DNA of 64,000 bases from NCBI RefSeq assembly GCF_012911935.1, contig NZ_JAAXLA010000001.1:62001-126000 (forward strand), read 5' to 3'. The position numbers were made by a program, and so were the translations under genes. This document shows, one piece after another, positions 26,759-36,766 of the stretch. The notes under the pieces are model-generated. The model did no database searches. It saw only the letters and a program-made list of their open reading frames with translations, and was not told where the DNA came from. The number at the start of each line of letters is the position of its first letter. Position 1 is the first letter of the stretch. The stretch is from Pseudonocardia acidicola (GTDB lineage: Bacteria > Actinomycetota > Actinomycetes > Mycobacteriales > Pseudonocardiaceae).

Positions 26759-27724
26759 TCAATCCGCGCGGCGCAGCGTCTCCGACGGGCTGGTGCCGTA
26801 GCGCCGCCGGTAGGCCGCCGCGAACCGGCCCAGGTGCGTGAACCCCCATCGCGTGGCCACCTCGGCGACCCCGCACCGCGCCGGGTCGGCGGCGACCAGG
26901 TCGGCGTGCGCGCGGCGCAGCCGCACCTGCCGCAGGTAGGTCATCGGCGGCACCCCGACGTGCCGGGCGAAACCTTCCTGCAGCGAGCGCACGCTCAGCC
27001 CGACCGCGCGGGCGACGTCGACCGCGGTGAACGGGGTCTCGGGCTCGCTCTCGAGCAGGTCCACCGCCTGCCGGATCGCGGCCGGCGGCGGGGTGGCCGG
27101 GCTCGCGGCCAGGAGCGACCGGTAGGGATGGTCCACGGTGTGCAGCAGCCCGGCGATCACCGCGTGCGCGAGCGGACGCGCGACCAGCGGGCGGGTGAGT
27201 GGGCCGTCCGGGGTGGTGAGCAGTTCCAGCAGCGATCGGGCCAGCGCCCACCACTGCCGCCCCGGCCCGTGGCCGACGTCGAGCGTGGAGGCGAGCGCGA
27301 CCGGGCCGCGGACCGGGGCGTCGAGCAGGTGCGCGAGCTCGGTCTCCAGCGTCGCGCGGTCGATCTTCAGCCCGACCAGCCCGCCGCCGCCGGACCAGCC
27401 GTGCAGCATCGTGGCGCCGTCGGGGCGGTACACCGCTGCGGTGTCCGGGTCGGCCAGCACCCGGTCGGCGCCGGTCCAGGTGTGCAGTCGGCCGGTGAGG
27501 GGCACGTTGACCTCGTAGCCGGTCTCCAGCTCGCCGGTCTCGATGCGCACCTCGCCGGCGTAACCGAGCACCCCGACGGCGACCGGGCCCAGCACGGCGG
27601 CCCGCAGCGACATCCGGAACCGGCGGCGCTCGTGCAGCACGGTCAGCCGGTGCGGGAAGTAGACGTCACCGCACGCCGCGCCGGCCTCCTCCGGATCGCG
27701 CGTGTCGATCGAGATGCCCGGCAT
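26759..27724 (-). CDS. AraC family transcriptional regulator
   Basis: Regulator of 321 residues with an AraC-binding-like N-terminal domain (YEVNVPLTGRLHTWTGADRV) and two C-terminal helix-turn-helix motifs (DVARAVGLSVRSLQEGFARH and EVATRWGFTHLGRFAAAYR). This is the AraC_binding_2 layout often found near monooxygenase operons. GAGGAGG lies just before ATG 27724. It is 101 bp upstream of the P450 start and in the same direction, so it may activate the P450 gene, which is an inference. Confidence 0.88.
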   Translation of the reverse strand: MPGISIDTRDPEEAGAACGDVYFPHRLTVLHERRRFRMSLRAAVLGPVAVGVLGYAGEVRIETGELETGYEVNVPLTGRLHTWTGADRVLADPDTAAVYRPDGATMLHGWSGGGGLVGLKIDRATLETELAHLLDAPVRGPVALASTLDVGHGPGRQWWALARSLLELLTTPDGPLTRPLVARPLAHAVIAGLLHTVDHPYRSLLAASPATPPPAAIRQAVDLLESEPETPFTAVDVARAVGLSVRSLQEGFARHVGVPPMTYLRQVRLRRAHADLVAADPARCGVAEVATRWGFTHLGRFAAAYRRRYGTSPSETLRRAD

Positions 27725-27740
27725 CGCCGGCCTCCTCGGG

Positions 27741-28499
27741 TCAGAAGATCCCGCGCCGCGCGCCGACGTCGAGGGCCAGCGTGGAGCCGTGCAGCGCCCC
27801 GGCCTCCGGGTCGAGCAACAGCGCCACCGACCAGGCCACCTCGGCCGGGGTGACCAGCCGACCCAGCGGCGACTCGGCGGCCCGCTCGGCCAGCACCTGC
27901 TCCACCGGCACCCCACGCCGGGCCGCGGCCTGTTCGGACAGGGCCCGCAGCCGCGGGGTGTCGGCCGGACCGGGAGCGACGAGGTGCGCGGTGATCCCGC
28001 GCGGCCCGTAGGCCACGGCCAGCTGGCGGACCAGGTTGGCCAGCCCGGCGTTCGTCACCCCGGCCGCACAGGCGTACGGCGCGGGTTCGCAGCCGTAGTG
28101 CCCGCCGAGCGCGACGATGCGCGAGCCCCCCTGCAGCCGGGTGTCGACGGCCCGGACCAGCCGGAGCAGCCCACCGGCCTTGAGCGCGACGGCGCGGCCG
28201 AGGGCGTCGGGGTCGATCGTCTCGACGGGACCGGTGGCCGGCAGCCCGGCGGCCTGCACGACCATCCGGACGGGTCCGTCCCCGGCCCGGTCGACGCCGG
28301 CCGCGATCGCGGGGAGCGCGTCGTCCGAGCCGATGTCGGCCGCGCAGCCGGTGACCCCCGGGTCGTCGATCGCGGGCTCGGTGCGGGCCACCGCGACCAC
28401 GCCCAGCCCGGCCCGGCGCAGCCGCTCGACGATCGCGGAGCCCAGCGCCCCGGTGGCCCCGACGACGACGGCGATGCCGCCGCCGGTGCCGGCGGTCAT
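27741..28499 (-). CDS. Short-chain dehydrogenase-like protein lacking the catalytic Lys
   Basis: SDR-fold protein of 252 residues. The coenzyme loop is VVVGATGALGSAIVERL, and the fold continues to APGPADTPRL and a C-terminal DVGARRGIF. At the active site the usual Tyr-x3-Lys reads YACAA, so the Lys is Ala. The preceding Ser position reads LGGHYG. Catalysis by the normal SDR mechanism is therefore doubtful. The start overlaps the HAD stop by 4 nt. Confidence 0.8.
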   Translation of the reverse strand: MTAGTGGGIAVVVGATGALGSAIVERLRRAGLGVVAVARTEPAIDDPGVTGCAADIGSDDALPAIAAGVDRAGDGPVRMVVQAAGLPATGPVETIDPDALGRAVALKAGGLLRLVRAVDTRLQGGSRIVALGGHYGCEPAPYACAAGVTNAGLANLVRQLAVAYGPRGITAHLVAPGPADTPRLRALSEQAAARRGVPVEQVLAERAAESPLGRLVTPAEVAWSVALLLDPEAGALHGSTLALDVGARRGIF

Positions 28500-29152
28500 G
28501 CGGCTTCCCGGTCCAGCTCCAGCTCCTCGCGGACGAGCTCGAAGACCCGCTCCGGGTGGGCCAGGTCGAGCTGCAGCGCGATCATGCCGGCCTTCTCGGC
28601 GCCCGCGACGTTCCACGGCATGTCGTCGACGAACACGATCTCCGACGGCGGCCGGCCCATCGCCTCGACGGCCAGCGCGTAGGCCCGCGGGTCGGGCTTG
28701 AGGATGCCGGTCACCGAGCCGTCGACGAGCACGTCGAGCTGGCCGATGAACGGATCGCGGGACATCGAGGCGTCGCCGTGAAAGGCCTTCAGGTCGTTGG
28801 TCAGCGCGCCGATCCGCACCCCGGCGGCCTGCGCGTCGGCGATCAGCGCCGCCGCCTCGGGACGCATCATGGGCTCACCGGGCAGTGAGTAGAGCGTCGC
28901 CATGAACTCCTGCATGGTCCAGTCCCGGCCGAGGGCGGCGCCGATCTCGTCGCAGCGGCGGGCCCAGTACCCGCGCTCGGTGATCTCCTCGCGCAGCATC
29001 GCCTCCCACAGCTCGTCCGGCTCGGGGCCCAGCGGGCCGCGGCGGGCCACGACGGATCGCACGGCGGGCTCGTGCTCGCCGTAGATCCCCATCATCTCCG
29101 AGCCGGAGCGGAACACGGTCCCACCCAGATCCAGCAGCAGCGCTCGTCGCAT
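28496..29152 (-). CDS. HAD family hydrolase
   Basis: Haloacid-dehalogenase-like hydrolase of 218 residues. Motif I is LLLDLGGTVF (nucleophile Asp), motif II lies in IGALTNDLKAF, motif III is the Lys of GILKPDPRAY and motif IV is IVFVDDMPWNV. A helical cap lies between I and II. Such proteins are usually phosphatases; a role in removing phosphate from phosphorylated aromatics cannot be excluded. ATG 29152 is preferred over GTG 29158 because of spacing to GAGAGG. It is followed by the SDR gene. Confidence 0.82.
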   Translation of the reverse strand: MRRALLLDLGGTVFRSGSEMMGIYGEHEPAVRSVVARRGPLGPEPDELWEAMLREEITERGYWARRCDEIGAALGRDWTMQEFMATLYSLPGEPMMRPEAAALIADAQAAGVRIGALTNDLKAFHGDASMSRDPFIGQLDVLVDGSVTGILKPDPRAYALAVEAMGRPPSEIVFVDDMPWNVAGAEKAGMIALQLDLAHPERVFELVREELELDREAA

Positions 29153-29162
29153 GGACACCTCT

Positions 29163-29336
29163 CTAGTGCTCCGGCTCGTGGCTGACCAGTCGGGCCGCGA
29201 CGACCACTGTGCACAGCAGCTCGCAGCGGGCGCACCAGCACAGGAAGTGCCGGTCGGCGCCCACCCAGAACTCCTGCACGAACGCGGCCGGGTCGTCCAG
29301 CGCCGCCCCGCAGCCCGGGCAGTGTGCCGCGGTCAC
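29163..29336 (-). CDS. Tiny cysteine-rich protein coupled to the Rieske oxygenase
   Basis: Protein of 57 residues starting MTAAHCPGCGAAL. It has CPGC near the N terminus and CWCARCELLC in the middle, so it probably binds one metal as a zinc-ribbon or rubredoxin-like fold, and it ends SHEPEH. GTG 29336 overlaps the stop of the Rieske gene by 4 nt. A homologue with the same layout and the same HEPEH end follows the second Rieske gene at 48645. The arrangement strongly suggests an accessory or electron-transfer partner. No family name known to me. Confidence 0.75.
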   Translation of the reverse strand: MTAAHCPGCGAALDDPAAFVQEFWVGADRHFLCWCARCELLCTVVVAARLVSHEPEH

Positions 29337-30571
29337 ACCCACGCCGGGACCGGGTCGCCGAACAGCGCGAAGACGTCGTCCTTGATCGGGCTGTACCGGA
29401 TCGAGCTCTCCCGGGTCCACAGTTGACGGAACTCCACCGCCGAGCCGAACTTGTCCTTCTCCATCGGCAGGTCGATCACGTCGTGCGGCTCCCGGAAGGT
29501 GCACAGGGGATCCTCACCGGCGGCCACCCGGTCGATCTGCTCGTTGTAGAGCTTGCGCAGCAGGATCACCCCGAGGTCGGACTTGCCGAGGTGCTCCTTG
29601 CTGCGGTCGGCCACCCGGCCCTGGGTCACCCAGGCCACGATGTCCTGGCCGTCGACGTAGTCGCGCAGCCACTCACCCTTCTCGTCGTGCAGCGGCACCT
29701 CGTAGACCGGGATCTCCGGCTGCGGCGGGGCACCCCCCTCGGGCCGGTAGGTCTGGTACCAGACGTGCCAGGTGTTCTCGTCGTCGATCGGGACCCGGAT
29801 CTGGAACGTGGCCAGCCCGGCCGCGCCCACCCGGAGCATGTGCGGGAAGACCAGCGGGTGGCCGACCTTCCAGTCCTCGTCCTCCTCGGTGTGGCCCTCC
29901 AGCACCCGGCGCTTGAGGATGCCGTGCTCGAAGACCTCGAAGGCCACCTTGACGTGCTTCTTGGTCACCACCGGCAGCGGGGCGCCCTTTCCCTTGAGCT
30001 CCCGCAGGAAGGTCCCGTAGCGGCCGTGCAGCCACTCGACGTGGTAGGGATCGACGGAGTTCTCCATGATCTGCAGGAAGTTGCACGGCAGCTCGGCGTG
30101 CCCGATGTCGCGCCACGCGTCGTCCCAGACGAACAGGTCGTAGCGCGGCAGCTGCGGGGCGGGGGACGGGCCGAGGTAGGCGAAGATCAGCCCGCCGAGC
30201 TCCTGCACCGGGTACGCGGTCGCCTTGATCCGATCGGAGAAGGTGGAGTCGGCGGGCTCCCCGGGCTGCTCGAGGCAGTTGCCCTCGGCGTCGAAGCGCC
30301 ATCCGTGGTAGCCGCAGCGCAGCCCCTCGGTCTCGGTGCAACCGAGCCACAACGCGGCCCGGCGGTGCGGGCACTGTTCGGCGAGCAGGCCGACGGTGCC
30401 GCTGCCGTCGCGGTACAGCACGAGGTCCTCGCCGAGCAGCCGGCGCTTGACCGGGACGCGGGTGGCCATGTCGTGGGTGGCGATCGGCCACCAGTACCGG
30501 CGCAGCAACTCGCCCATCGGCGTGCCGGGTCCGACCTGGGTGAGCCGGCGGTTCTTCTCCACGCTGAGCAT
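29333..30571 (-). CDS. Rieske non-heme iron oxygenase alpha subunit (phthalate/vanillate-demethylase type)
   Basis: Aromatic ring-hydroxylating or demethylating oxygenase of 412 residues. The Rieske centre is CPHRRAALWLGC followed by CGYHGW. The mononuclear iron site is NSVDPYHVEWLHGRYG, with the bridging Asp and two His. No reductase is adjacent, so electrons must come from elsewhere. ATG 30571 starts MLSVEKNRRLTQ, the same start as the second Rieske gene (MLTAEQNDELTQ). It is divergent from the first kinase operon and shares with it a region holding two IclR-type boxes. The substrate could be a phosphorylated or methylated phenol; this is unproven. Confidence 0.92.
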   Translation of the reverse strand: MLSVEKNRRLTQVGPGTPMGELLRRYWWPIATHDMATRVPVKRRLLGEDLVLYRDGSGTVGLLAEQCPHRRAALWLGCTETEGLRCGYHGWRFDAEGNCLEQPGEPADSTFSDRIKATAYPVQELGGLIFAYLGPSPAPQLPRYDLFVWDDAWRDIGHAELPCNFLQIMENSVDPYHVEWLHGRYGTFLRELKGKGAPLPVVTKKHVKVAFEVFEHGILKRRVLEGHTEEDEDWKVGHPLVFPHMLRVGAAGLATFQIRVPIDDENTWHVWYQTYRPEGGAPPQPEIPVYEVPLHDEKGEWLRDYVDGQDIVAWVTQGRVADRSKEHLGKSDLGVILLRKLYNEQIDRVAAGEDPLCTFREPHDVIDLPMEKDKFGSAVEFRQLWTRESSIRYSPIKDDVFALFGDPVPAWV

Positions 30572-30614
30572 GGCGCGACGGTAGGAAGACGGCGACGGGG
30601 GGAGGAAGCCCGCC

Positions 30615-30693
30615 GTTCTGCCAGGCGAAACGGACACCGCCGGTGGCCACACGGGCGGGTCCGCCCGGCGTCGGTGTTCGGCACAGCGGAACG
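30615..30693. promoter_or_regulatory. Two IclR-type boxes in the Rieske/kinase divergent promoter
   Basis: GTTCTGCCAGGCGAAAC at 30615-30631 and GTTCGGCACAGCGGAAC at 30677-30693 both fit GTTC-N9-(G/A)AAC. They lie 44 bp from the Rieske start and 67 bp from the kinase start, where one regulator could control both directions. Confidence 0.55.
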
Positions 30694-30759
30694 GGCGGGT
30701 TGCAACCGTGGTGTGGCCGCTGTCACGGTCCCGGGAACCGACTGACCAAAGGAGGTCAC

Positions 30760-32523
30760 ATGGCCAACGTCGTCCCTGTCGACGAGTTCACCGGCGAGTG
30801 GTATCCGGGCTTCAAGCCCGAGCACATCGCCGGGCCCTACATCGTGGACGGCACCGGGCCCTTCCGGAAGGAGGACGAGGACAAGTTCTGGTACCTCGAC
30901 TTCCACTGGTCCCGCGGCCTGACCCCCCTTGCTGCGTTCGCGTGGGGCCACGACGGCTACTGCTGGGGCACCCAGCACGCCGCCGAGGCACTCCCGCTGC
31001 CGCCCGGGCGCGGTATCACCTCCCGCTTTGCCGGTACCCACCTCTACGGCTCGGCGATCCCGGAGCCCGACCCCCGCGAGATCGGCGCCCGGGCCAACCG
31101 GCTGGGCACGAACCTGCCGCACTTCCTGCAGAACTACCAGCAGATCTGGGCGGCCGGCCGCGACGAGCTGGAGGCGACCTGGAACTACTTCCGCGGCATC
31201 GACCTCACCCAGGAACCCACCAGCCGCTTCCCCGAGCTGCTCACCCAGGCGCGGCGCTACCACCAGCGCTCGATGGAGATCCACTTCGGGGTGATGTACC
31301 CGCTGCTGGTCAATTTCCTCGGGTTCTACGGCGCCTGCGCCGAGATGGGCATCGACACCAACCAGATCGGCAAGTTCCTCCAGGGCGAGGACACCAAGAT
31401 CATGGAGACCGACCGCGAGCTGTACAAGCTCGCGATCAAGGCGCGGCAGGCCGGGCTGTCGGATGTGTTCGCCGACAACGAGCCGCCGCAGCTGCGGGCG
31501 GCGCTGTCGGCGCACGGCGGGTCGGCGTCGGCGTGGCTGACCGAGTTCGACGACTTCCTGCAGGTCTACGGCTACCGCCAGGAGGCCACCTGCGACGTGG
31601 GTCTGCCCAGCTGGATCGAGGACAACCAGATCCCGCTCGGGCTGATCAAGACCTTCCTGCTGAAGAAGGAGGACCACGACTTCGAGGCGGCCGCGCGCAA
31701 CGCCATGATCGAGCGGGAGGCCGCGATCGACGCGGCGCGGTCCGGGCTGACCAAGGAGGAGCAGGCCGTGTTCGACGCCGGGCTGGCGTCGAACCAGGCC
31801 GCGAACTTCCCGTGGTGGCAGGACGACCACAACTTCTACATCGACCTGAAGGTGATGCTGCCGCTGCGCTGGACCTGTCAGGAGCTGGCGAACCGGCTCG
31901 GGGCGGACCACAAGGACGACATGCTCTACCTGTTCTGGCCGGAGCTGCTCGACGTCGCGAACGGCAAGACCTACAAGGGGGAGCTGTCCGGGCTGGTCGC
32001 CGACCGCCGGCAGTACTTCGACCACTGGCAGGCCAAGCGTTCGGCGATGCCGAAGGTGCTGGGCACCGTCCCGGAGACCGTCGAGGACCCGGTGCTGATC
32101 GAGATCTTCGGGCTCAACCCGCAGGCGATCAAGGCGGTTCAGAACCCGGACGCGGCCAGCGCGACCACGCTGTCCGGGGTCGCGGCGGCCAAGGGTGTGG
32201 CCACCGGCACCGCGCGGGTGCTGCAGTCCAGCGACGAGCTGCACCGGCTGATGCCCGGCGACATCCTGGTCTGCGAGTCGACCTCGCCGAACTGGACGCC
32301 CGCGTTCGGGAAGATCGCCGCTGCGGTGTGCGACGGTGGCGGCATGCTGTCGCACGCGGCGATCGTCGGCCGGGAGTACGGCGTGCCGACGGTGACCGCG
32401 GTCGGGGTGGCCACGCTGGCCATCGCCGACGGCGACGAGATCGAGGTCGACGGCACGAACGGCAAGGTCACCATCCTGAAGAAGGCCGCGGAGCTCGCTG
32501 AGGCGGAGGCGGCTGCCGAATGA
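30760..32523 (+). CDS. Aryl-kinase subunit with C-terminal PEP-utilising mobile (phosphohistidine) domain, system 1
   Basis: Protein of 587 residues. The C-terminal 100 residues are a PEP-synthase-type swivelling domain: GVATGTARVL, GDILVCESTSPNWTPAF and DGGGMLSHAAIVGREYG, with phospho-carrier His 532. The N-terminal 450 residues hold a substrate-binding region rich in Trp and His (DFHWSRGLTPLAAF, WWQDDHNFYIDLKV). Together with the overlapping ATP-grasp gene it matches split kinases such as CreHI (p-cresol), HpeHI (acetovanillone) and phenylphosphate synthase. These transfer phosphate from ATP through His to a phenolic hydroxyl. GGAGGT lies 4 nt before ATG. The exact phenol is unknown. Confidence 0.85.
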   Translation: MANVVPVDEFTGEWYPGFKPEHIAGPYIVDGTGPFRKEDEDKFWYLDFHWSRGLTPLAAFAWGHDGYCWGTQHAAEALPLPPGRGITSRFAGTHLYGSAIPEPDPREIGARANRLGTNLPHFLQNYQQIWAAGRDELEATWNYFRGIDLTQEPTSRFPELLTQARRYHQRSMEIHFGVMYPLLVNFLGFYGACAEMGIDTNQIGKFLQGEDTKIMETDRELYKLAIKARQAGLSDVFADNEPPQLRAALSAHGGSASAWLTEFDDFLQVYGYRQEATCDVGLPSWIEDNQIPLGLIKTFLLKKEDHDFEAAARNAMIEREAAIDAARSGLTKEEQAVFDAGLASNQAANFPWWQDDHNFYIDLKVMLPLRWTCQELANRLGADHKDDMLYLFWPELLDVANGKTYKGELSGLVADRRQYFDHWQAKRSAMPKVLGTVPETVEDPVLIEIFGLNPQAIKAVQNPDAASATTLSGVAAAKGVATGTARVLQSSDELHRLMPGDILVCESTSPNWTPAFGKIAAAVCDGGGMLSHAAIVGREYGVPTVTAVGVATLAIADGDEIEVDGTNGKVTILKKAAELAEAEAAAE

Positions 32524-33617
32524 CGGGAGTACTCGTGGGCACCGACTCGATCGTCTGGGTCGACGAGGTCGATCCGGCCGCGGCGGTGGCCGCGGCCGGA
32601 TCGAAGATGGGCCGGCTCAGTGAGCTGTACCGCGCGGGCGTGCAGGTGCCGCAGGGCTTCGCCGTGACGGTGGACGCCTACCGGCGGCACTGCGCGGAGT
32701 CCGGTCTCGACGGGCGCATCGAGGAGGTGATCTCGTGGCTCGGTGCCGAACCGTCCGATGCGGCCGTGGAGGACGCCTCGGCGAAGATCCGCGCGCTGTT
32801 CGAGGCCACCCCGTTGTCCGAGGCATTGGCCGCCGAGATCACCGAGGCCTACGAGGAGCTGTGCCTGCGCTGCGTGGACGTCAACGTGCCCACCGCGGTG
32901 CGCTCGTCGGCCACCGGTGAGGACGCCGCCGACGCGAGCTTCGCGGGCATCTTCGATACCTACCTCGGGGTCTCCGGGCCGCAGCGCGTCCTCGACGCGG
33001 TGCGGTCCTGCTGGGGGTCGCTGTTCACCGCACGGGCGCTCGCGTACCGGCTGCGCAAGCAGATCAGCCATCACGACATGCCGATCGCGGTCGGGGTGAT
33101 CGAGCTGATCCACGCCCGGGCCTCCGGGGTCGCGTTCTCCGTGCATCCGGTGACGGGCAAGCCCGACCGGATCGTCATCGAGACGAGTTGGGGCTGGGGC
33201 GAGGCGATCGTGCAGGGCCTGGTCAACCCCGACCACATCGAGGTGGGCAAGGCCGACGGCCGGCTGCTCAAGTACGAGGTGGCGCACAAGACGGTCGTCT
33301 CGGCCTTCGACTTCGCCGACGGCCGGGTCACCGAGATCGACATGCCGGCGAAGCTGGCCGACCGCCAGGTGCTCGACGACGAGCAGGTCGCGGCGATCGC
33401 CGCGGCGGTGACGTCGATCGAGGAGCACTACGGCTACCCGGTCGATGTGGAATGGGTGATCTCCCGGCACCGCCGGGCCGGTGACCCGGTCTGCATCGTG
33501 CAGTCCCGGCCGGTCACGGTGACCACCGAGGAGTCGGGGCAGGCCCCGGCGTCGTACGACCCGGTGGCACTGGCGCAGAAGTTCGTCTTCAGCGGTAAGC
33601 CGCTCCCCGGCCGCTGA
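32520..33617 (+). CDS. Aryl-kinase ATP-grasp subunit (PEP synthase N-terminal-like), system 1
   Basis: Protein of 365 residues equal to the nucleotide-binding half of PEP synthase. It has VAAAGSKMGRLSELYRAGV at the start, AVRSSATGEDAADASFAGIF for the phosphate-binding loop, ETSWGWGEAIVQG, and VEWVISRHRRAG with IVQSRPVTV at the end. It would phosphorylate His 532 of the partner protein using ATP. The ATG overlaps the partner's stop by 4 nt. The 18-4-18 palindrome follows 8 bp after its stop. No C-terminal PEP-binding domain is present, as in the known phenol kinases. Confidence 0.85.
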   Translation: MTGVLVGTDSIVWVDEVDPAAAVAAAGSKMGRLSELYRAGVQVPQGFAVTVDAYRRHCAESGLDGRIEEVISWLGAEPSDAAVEDASAKIRALFEATPLSEALAAEITEAYEELCLRCVDVNVPTAVRSSATGEDAADASFAGIFDTYLGVSGPQRVLDAVRSCWGSLFTARALAYRLRKQISHHDMPIAVGVIELIHARASGVAFSVHPVTGKPDRIVIETSWGWGEAIVQGLVNPDHIEVGKADGRLLKYEVAHKTVVSAFDFADGRVTEIDMPAKLADRQVLDDEQVAAIAAAVTSIEEHYGYPVDVEWVISRHRRAGDPVCIVQSRPVTVTTEESGQAPASYDPVALAQKFVFSGKPLPGR

Positions 33618-33625
33618 CGCGGCCT

Positions 33626-33665
33626 GTGCGCGGTAAGCGGTGCGATAGCACCACTTACCGCGCAC
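33626..33665. repeat. Dispersed 18-4-18 palindrome, copy 2
   Basis: Left arm GTGCGCGGTAAGCGGTGC, loop GATA, right arm GCACCACTTACCGCGCAC, with one mismatch between arms. It lies between the convergent kinase and efflux operons and may end both transcripts. Confidence 0.85.
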
Positions 33666-33673
33666 GACCGGTG

Positions 33674-35530
33674 TCAGCCGCCGGGGCGGCCCCCGCCGCC
33701 GTTTCCACCGCCGCCGCCGCCGCCACCGCCGCCTCCGCCGAGGCCGCGCAGGTTCGTGGTGCCCGAGGTCGGCAGCGGCTGGGACAGGTCCGCGATGACG
33801 ACCTGGTCGCCCGCCGCGAGCCCGGAGGTGATCTCCGTGCGCTGCGTCCCGACCGCGCCCACCCCGACGGGGACCGCGGTGGCCGTCCCGCCGCGCAGCA
33901 CGGTGACGGTGTGCCGGGACCCGGTGGTGTGCACCGCGGAGCTCGGCACCGTGAGGACGCGATCGACGGCGGCCGAGATGATCGACACTGCGGCGCCCTC
34001 CCCGGCCGAGAGCGCCTGGCCGGTGGCTCCCAGGGTGATCGTCACCGGATACTCGGCCGTGGCCGCGCCGGGGCCGGTGCTCGGGAGCAGCCCGATCGTC
34101 ACGACCGTTCCGTCGATCGGCGTGGTCGCGCCGTCCGGGGTGACGCTCGCGTGGTCACCGACCTTGATCCGGTCCAGAGCGGTCTCGCCGACGGTGGTCG
34201 TCACCTGGAACGCCCCGGGGCCCACCACGACGACCTCGGCGGCCGCGCCCGCTCCCACGTCCTGGTCCGCGACCAGGTTCACCGAGCCCACCGTCCCGTC
34301 GATCGGGCTGGTCAGCGTGGCCGTGGCGACGCTCGCCTCGTCGGCGGTGACCTGGGCCGTGCTCGCGTCCACCGCGGCCTGATCGGCGGCGAGTTGCTCG
34401 GCCGAGGCCGGGGCGGCGGCCCGGCCGGTGGACGCCGAGCCCCTGCCGCCGCGGCCCGGGGTGGCCGTCGCGACGCCGCCGCGGCCCGGAGTGGTGGTCG
34501 AGGTACCGGTGGGGCGGCCCGTCGCGGCCGTTGCGGCGCCGGCGGTGGGGCCCCGGCCCGCGGTCGCCGCACCTGCGGCGGGCGGCGTGCTCGCGGCGGT
34601 GGGCGAAGGCCCGCCGGACGCGGCGCCGGGCGTCCCCGCGCCCTTCAGCAGCGCCGTCACCGCCGTGTCGAGTGCCGTCTCGTCGTCGGCGACCTGCTGC
34701 TGGCGCCGGCCCGCGGAGGTCTCGTCGTCCAGCACCGTGGCGAGCGCCTGGCGGCAGCCCGCGGCGCCGGCGGACGGGTCGTCCGGGCCGGGGTTCGTGG
34801 TGGTCGCGGTGCCGGTGGAGCCGGCGCCGGAACCGCTGTGGTCGACGAGGTTGCTGATGCCGGCGTCGGCCGTCGGGGCCGCGGACCCGGCGGCCGGGCT
34901 GCCGGGTTCCGAGGCCGCCGGCCGGCAGGTCTGCGTCGCTGCGGCGAGGTCCTGCTGCGCCGTGGCCAGGGCCTGGTCGGCCCGGTGCTGGGCGTCGAGC
35001 AACGCGGCCTGCGCCTGCTCGACGGTCGCGGACGGCGAGGCCCCGGACGACGCATGCGGCGGTGCGGCGGGAACGACGTAGGCCGCCGGCTTCACCGCGG
35101 TGGTGACGGATGCGGCGGCGCCGGCCGTCTGGCTCTGCTGGTCCGCGGCCAGCCTGGCCTGAGCGGACGCGAGCTGGGCCCGGGCGGACGCGACCTGGGC
35201 GTCGAGCGTGGTGGTGTCGAGCTGGGCCAGCACGGTGCCGACCGTGACGTGCTGGCCCACGGTCACCGGGACGCTCGCGACCCGGCCGGCGACCGGGAAG
35301 GAGAGGTCGGACCGGTTGACCGGCTGGATGGTGCCCGGCGAGTCGAGGGTGGCCGAGACGCTGCCGAGCTGTGCCACGGCGGTCCGGTAGCCGGGGCTGG
35401 AACCGCCGGCCGCCGCGACGGCCGCCAGCGCGGCGAGCCCCAGCACCGCGACGACGGCCACCAGCCACACGCGTCGAATCGTCCGCGCGGCCCGGCGGGG
35501 GAGGGAGAGCACGCTGGCTGGGGTCGTCAT
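33674..35530 (-). CDS. HlyD-family periplasmic adaptor (MacA-like) with Gly-rich tail
   Basis: Membrane-fusion-type adaptor of 618 residues. One N-terminal membrane helix (WLVAVVAVLGLAALAAV) is followed by the barrel-sandwich halves (GRVASVPVTVGQHVTVGTVL and ATLTSPIDGTVGSVNLVADQ). Between them sits an unusually long Ala/Gly/Pro/Thr-rich insertion (about residues 190-400). The protein ends in a poly-Gly tract after TNLRGLGG. Last gene of the four-gene ABC operon. In a Gram-positive cell it would stand on the outer face of the membrane. ATG 35530. Confidence 0.82.
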   Translation of the reverse strand: MTTPASVLSLPRRAARTIRRVWLVAVVAVLGLAALAAVAAAGGSSPGYRTAVAQLGSVSATLDSPGTIQPVNRSDLSFPVAGRVASVPVTVGQHVTVGTVLAQLDTTTLDAQVASARAQLASAQARLAADQQSQTAGAAASVTTAVKPAAYVVPAAPPHASSGASPSATVEQAQAALLDAQHRADQALATAQQDLAAATQTCRPAASEPGSPAAGSAAPTADAGISNLVDHSGSGAGSTGTATTTNPGPDDPSAGAAGCRQALATVLDDETSAGRRQQQVADDETALDTAVTALLKGAGTPGAASGGPSPTAASTPPAAGAATAGRGPTAGAATAATGRPTGTSTTTPGRGGVATATPGRGGRGSASTGRAAAPASAEQLAADQAAVDASTAQVTADEASVATATLTSPIDGTVGSVNLVADQDVGAGAAAEVVVVGPGAFQVTTTVGETALDRIKVGDHASVTPDGATTPIDGTVVTIGLLPSTGPGAATAEYPVTITLGATGQALSAGEGAAVSIISAAVDRVLTVPSSAVHTTGSRHTVTVLRGGTATAVPVGVGAVGTQRTEITSGLAAGDQVVIADLSQPLPTSGTTNLRGLGGGGGGGGGGGGNGGGGRPGG

Positions 35531-35536
35531 GTTGGC

Positions 35537-36762
<1,226 letters not shown>

Positions 36763-36766
<4 letters not shown>

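Noticed and set aside
33626..33665. tRNA or small RNA gene in the hairpin region
   Set aside because: The structure is a simple palindrome repeated at two other sites; no cloverleaf or anticodon arm can be drawn.
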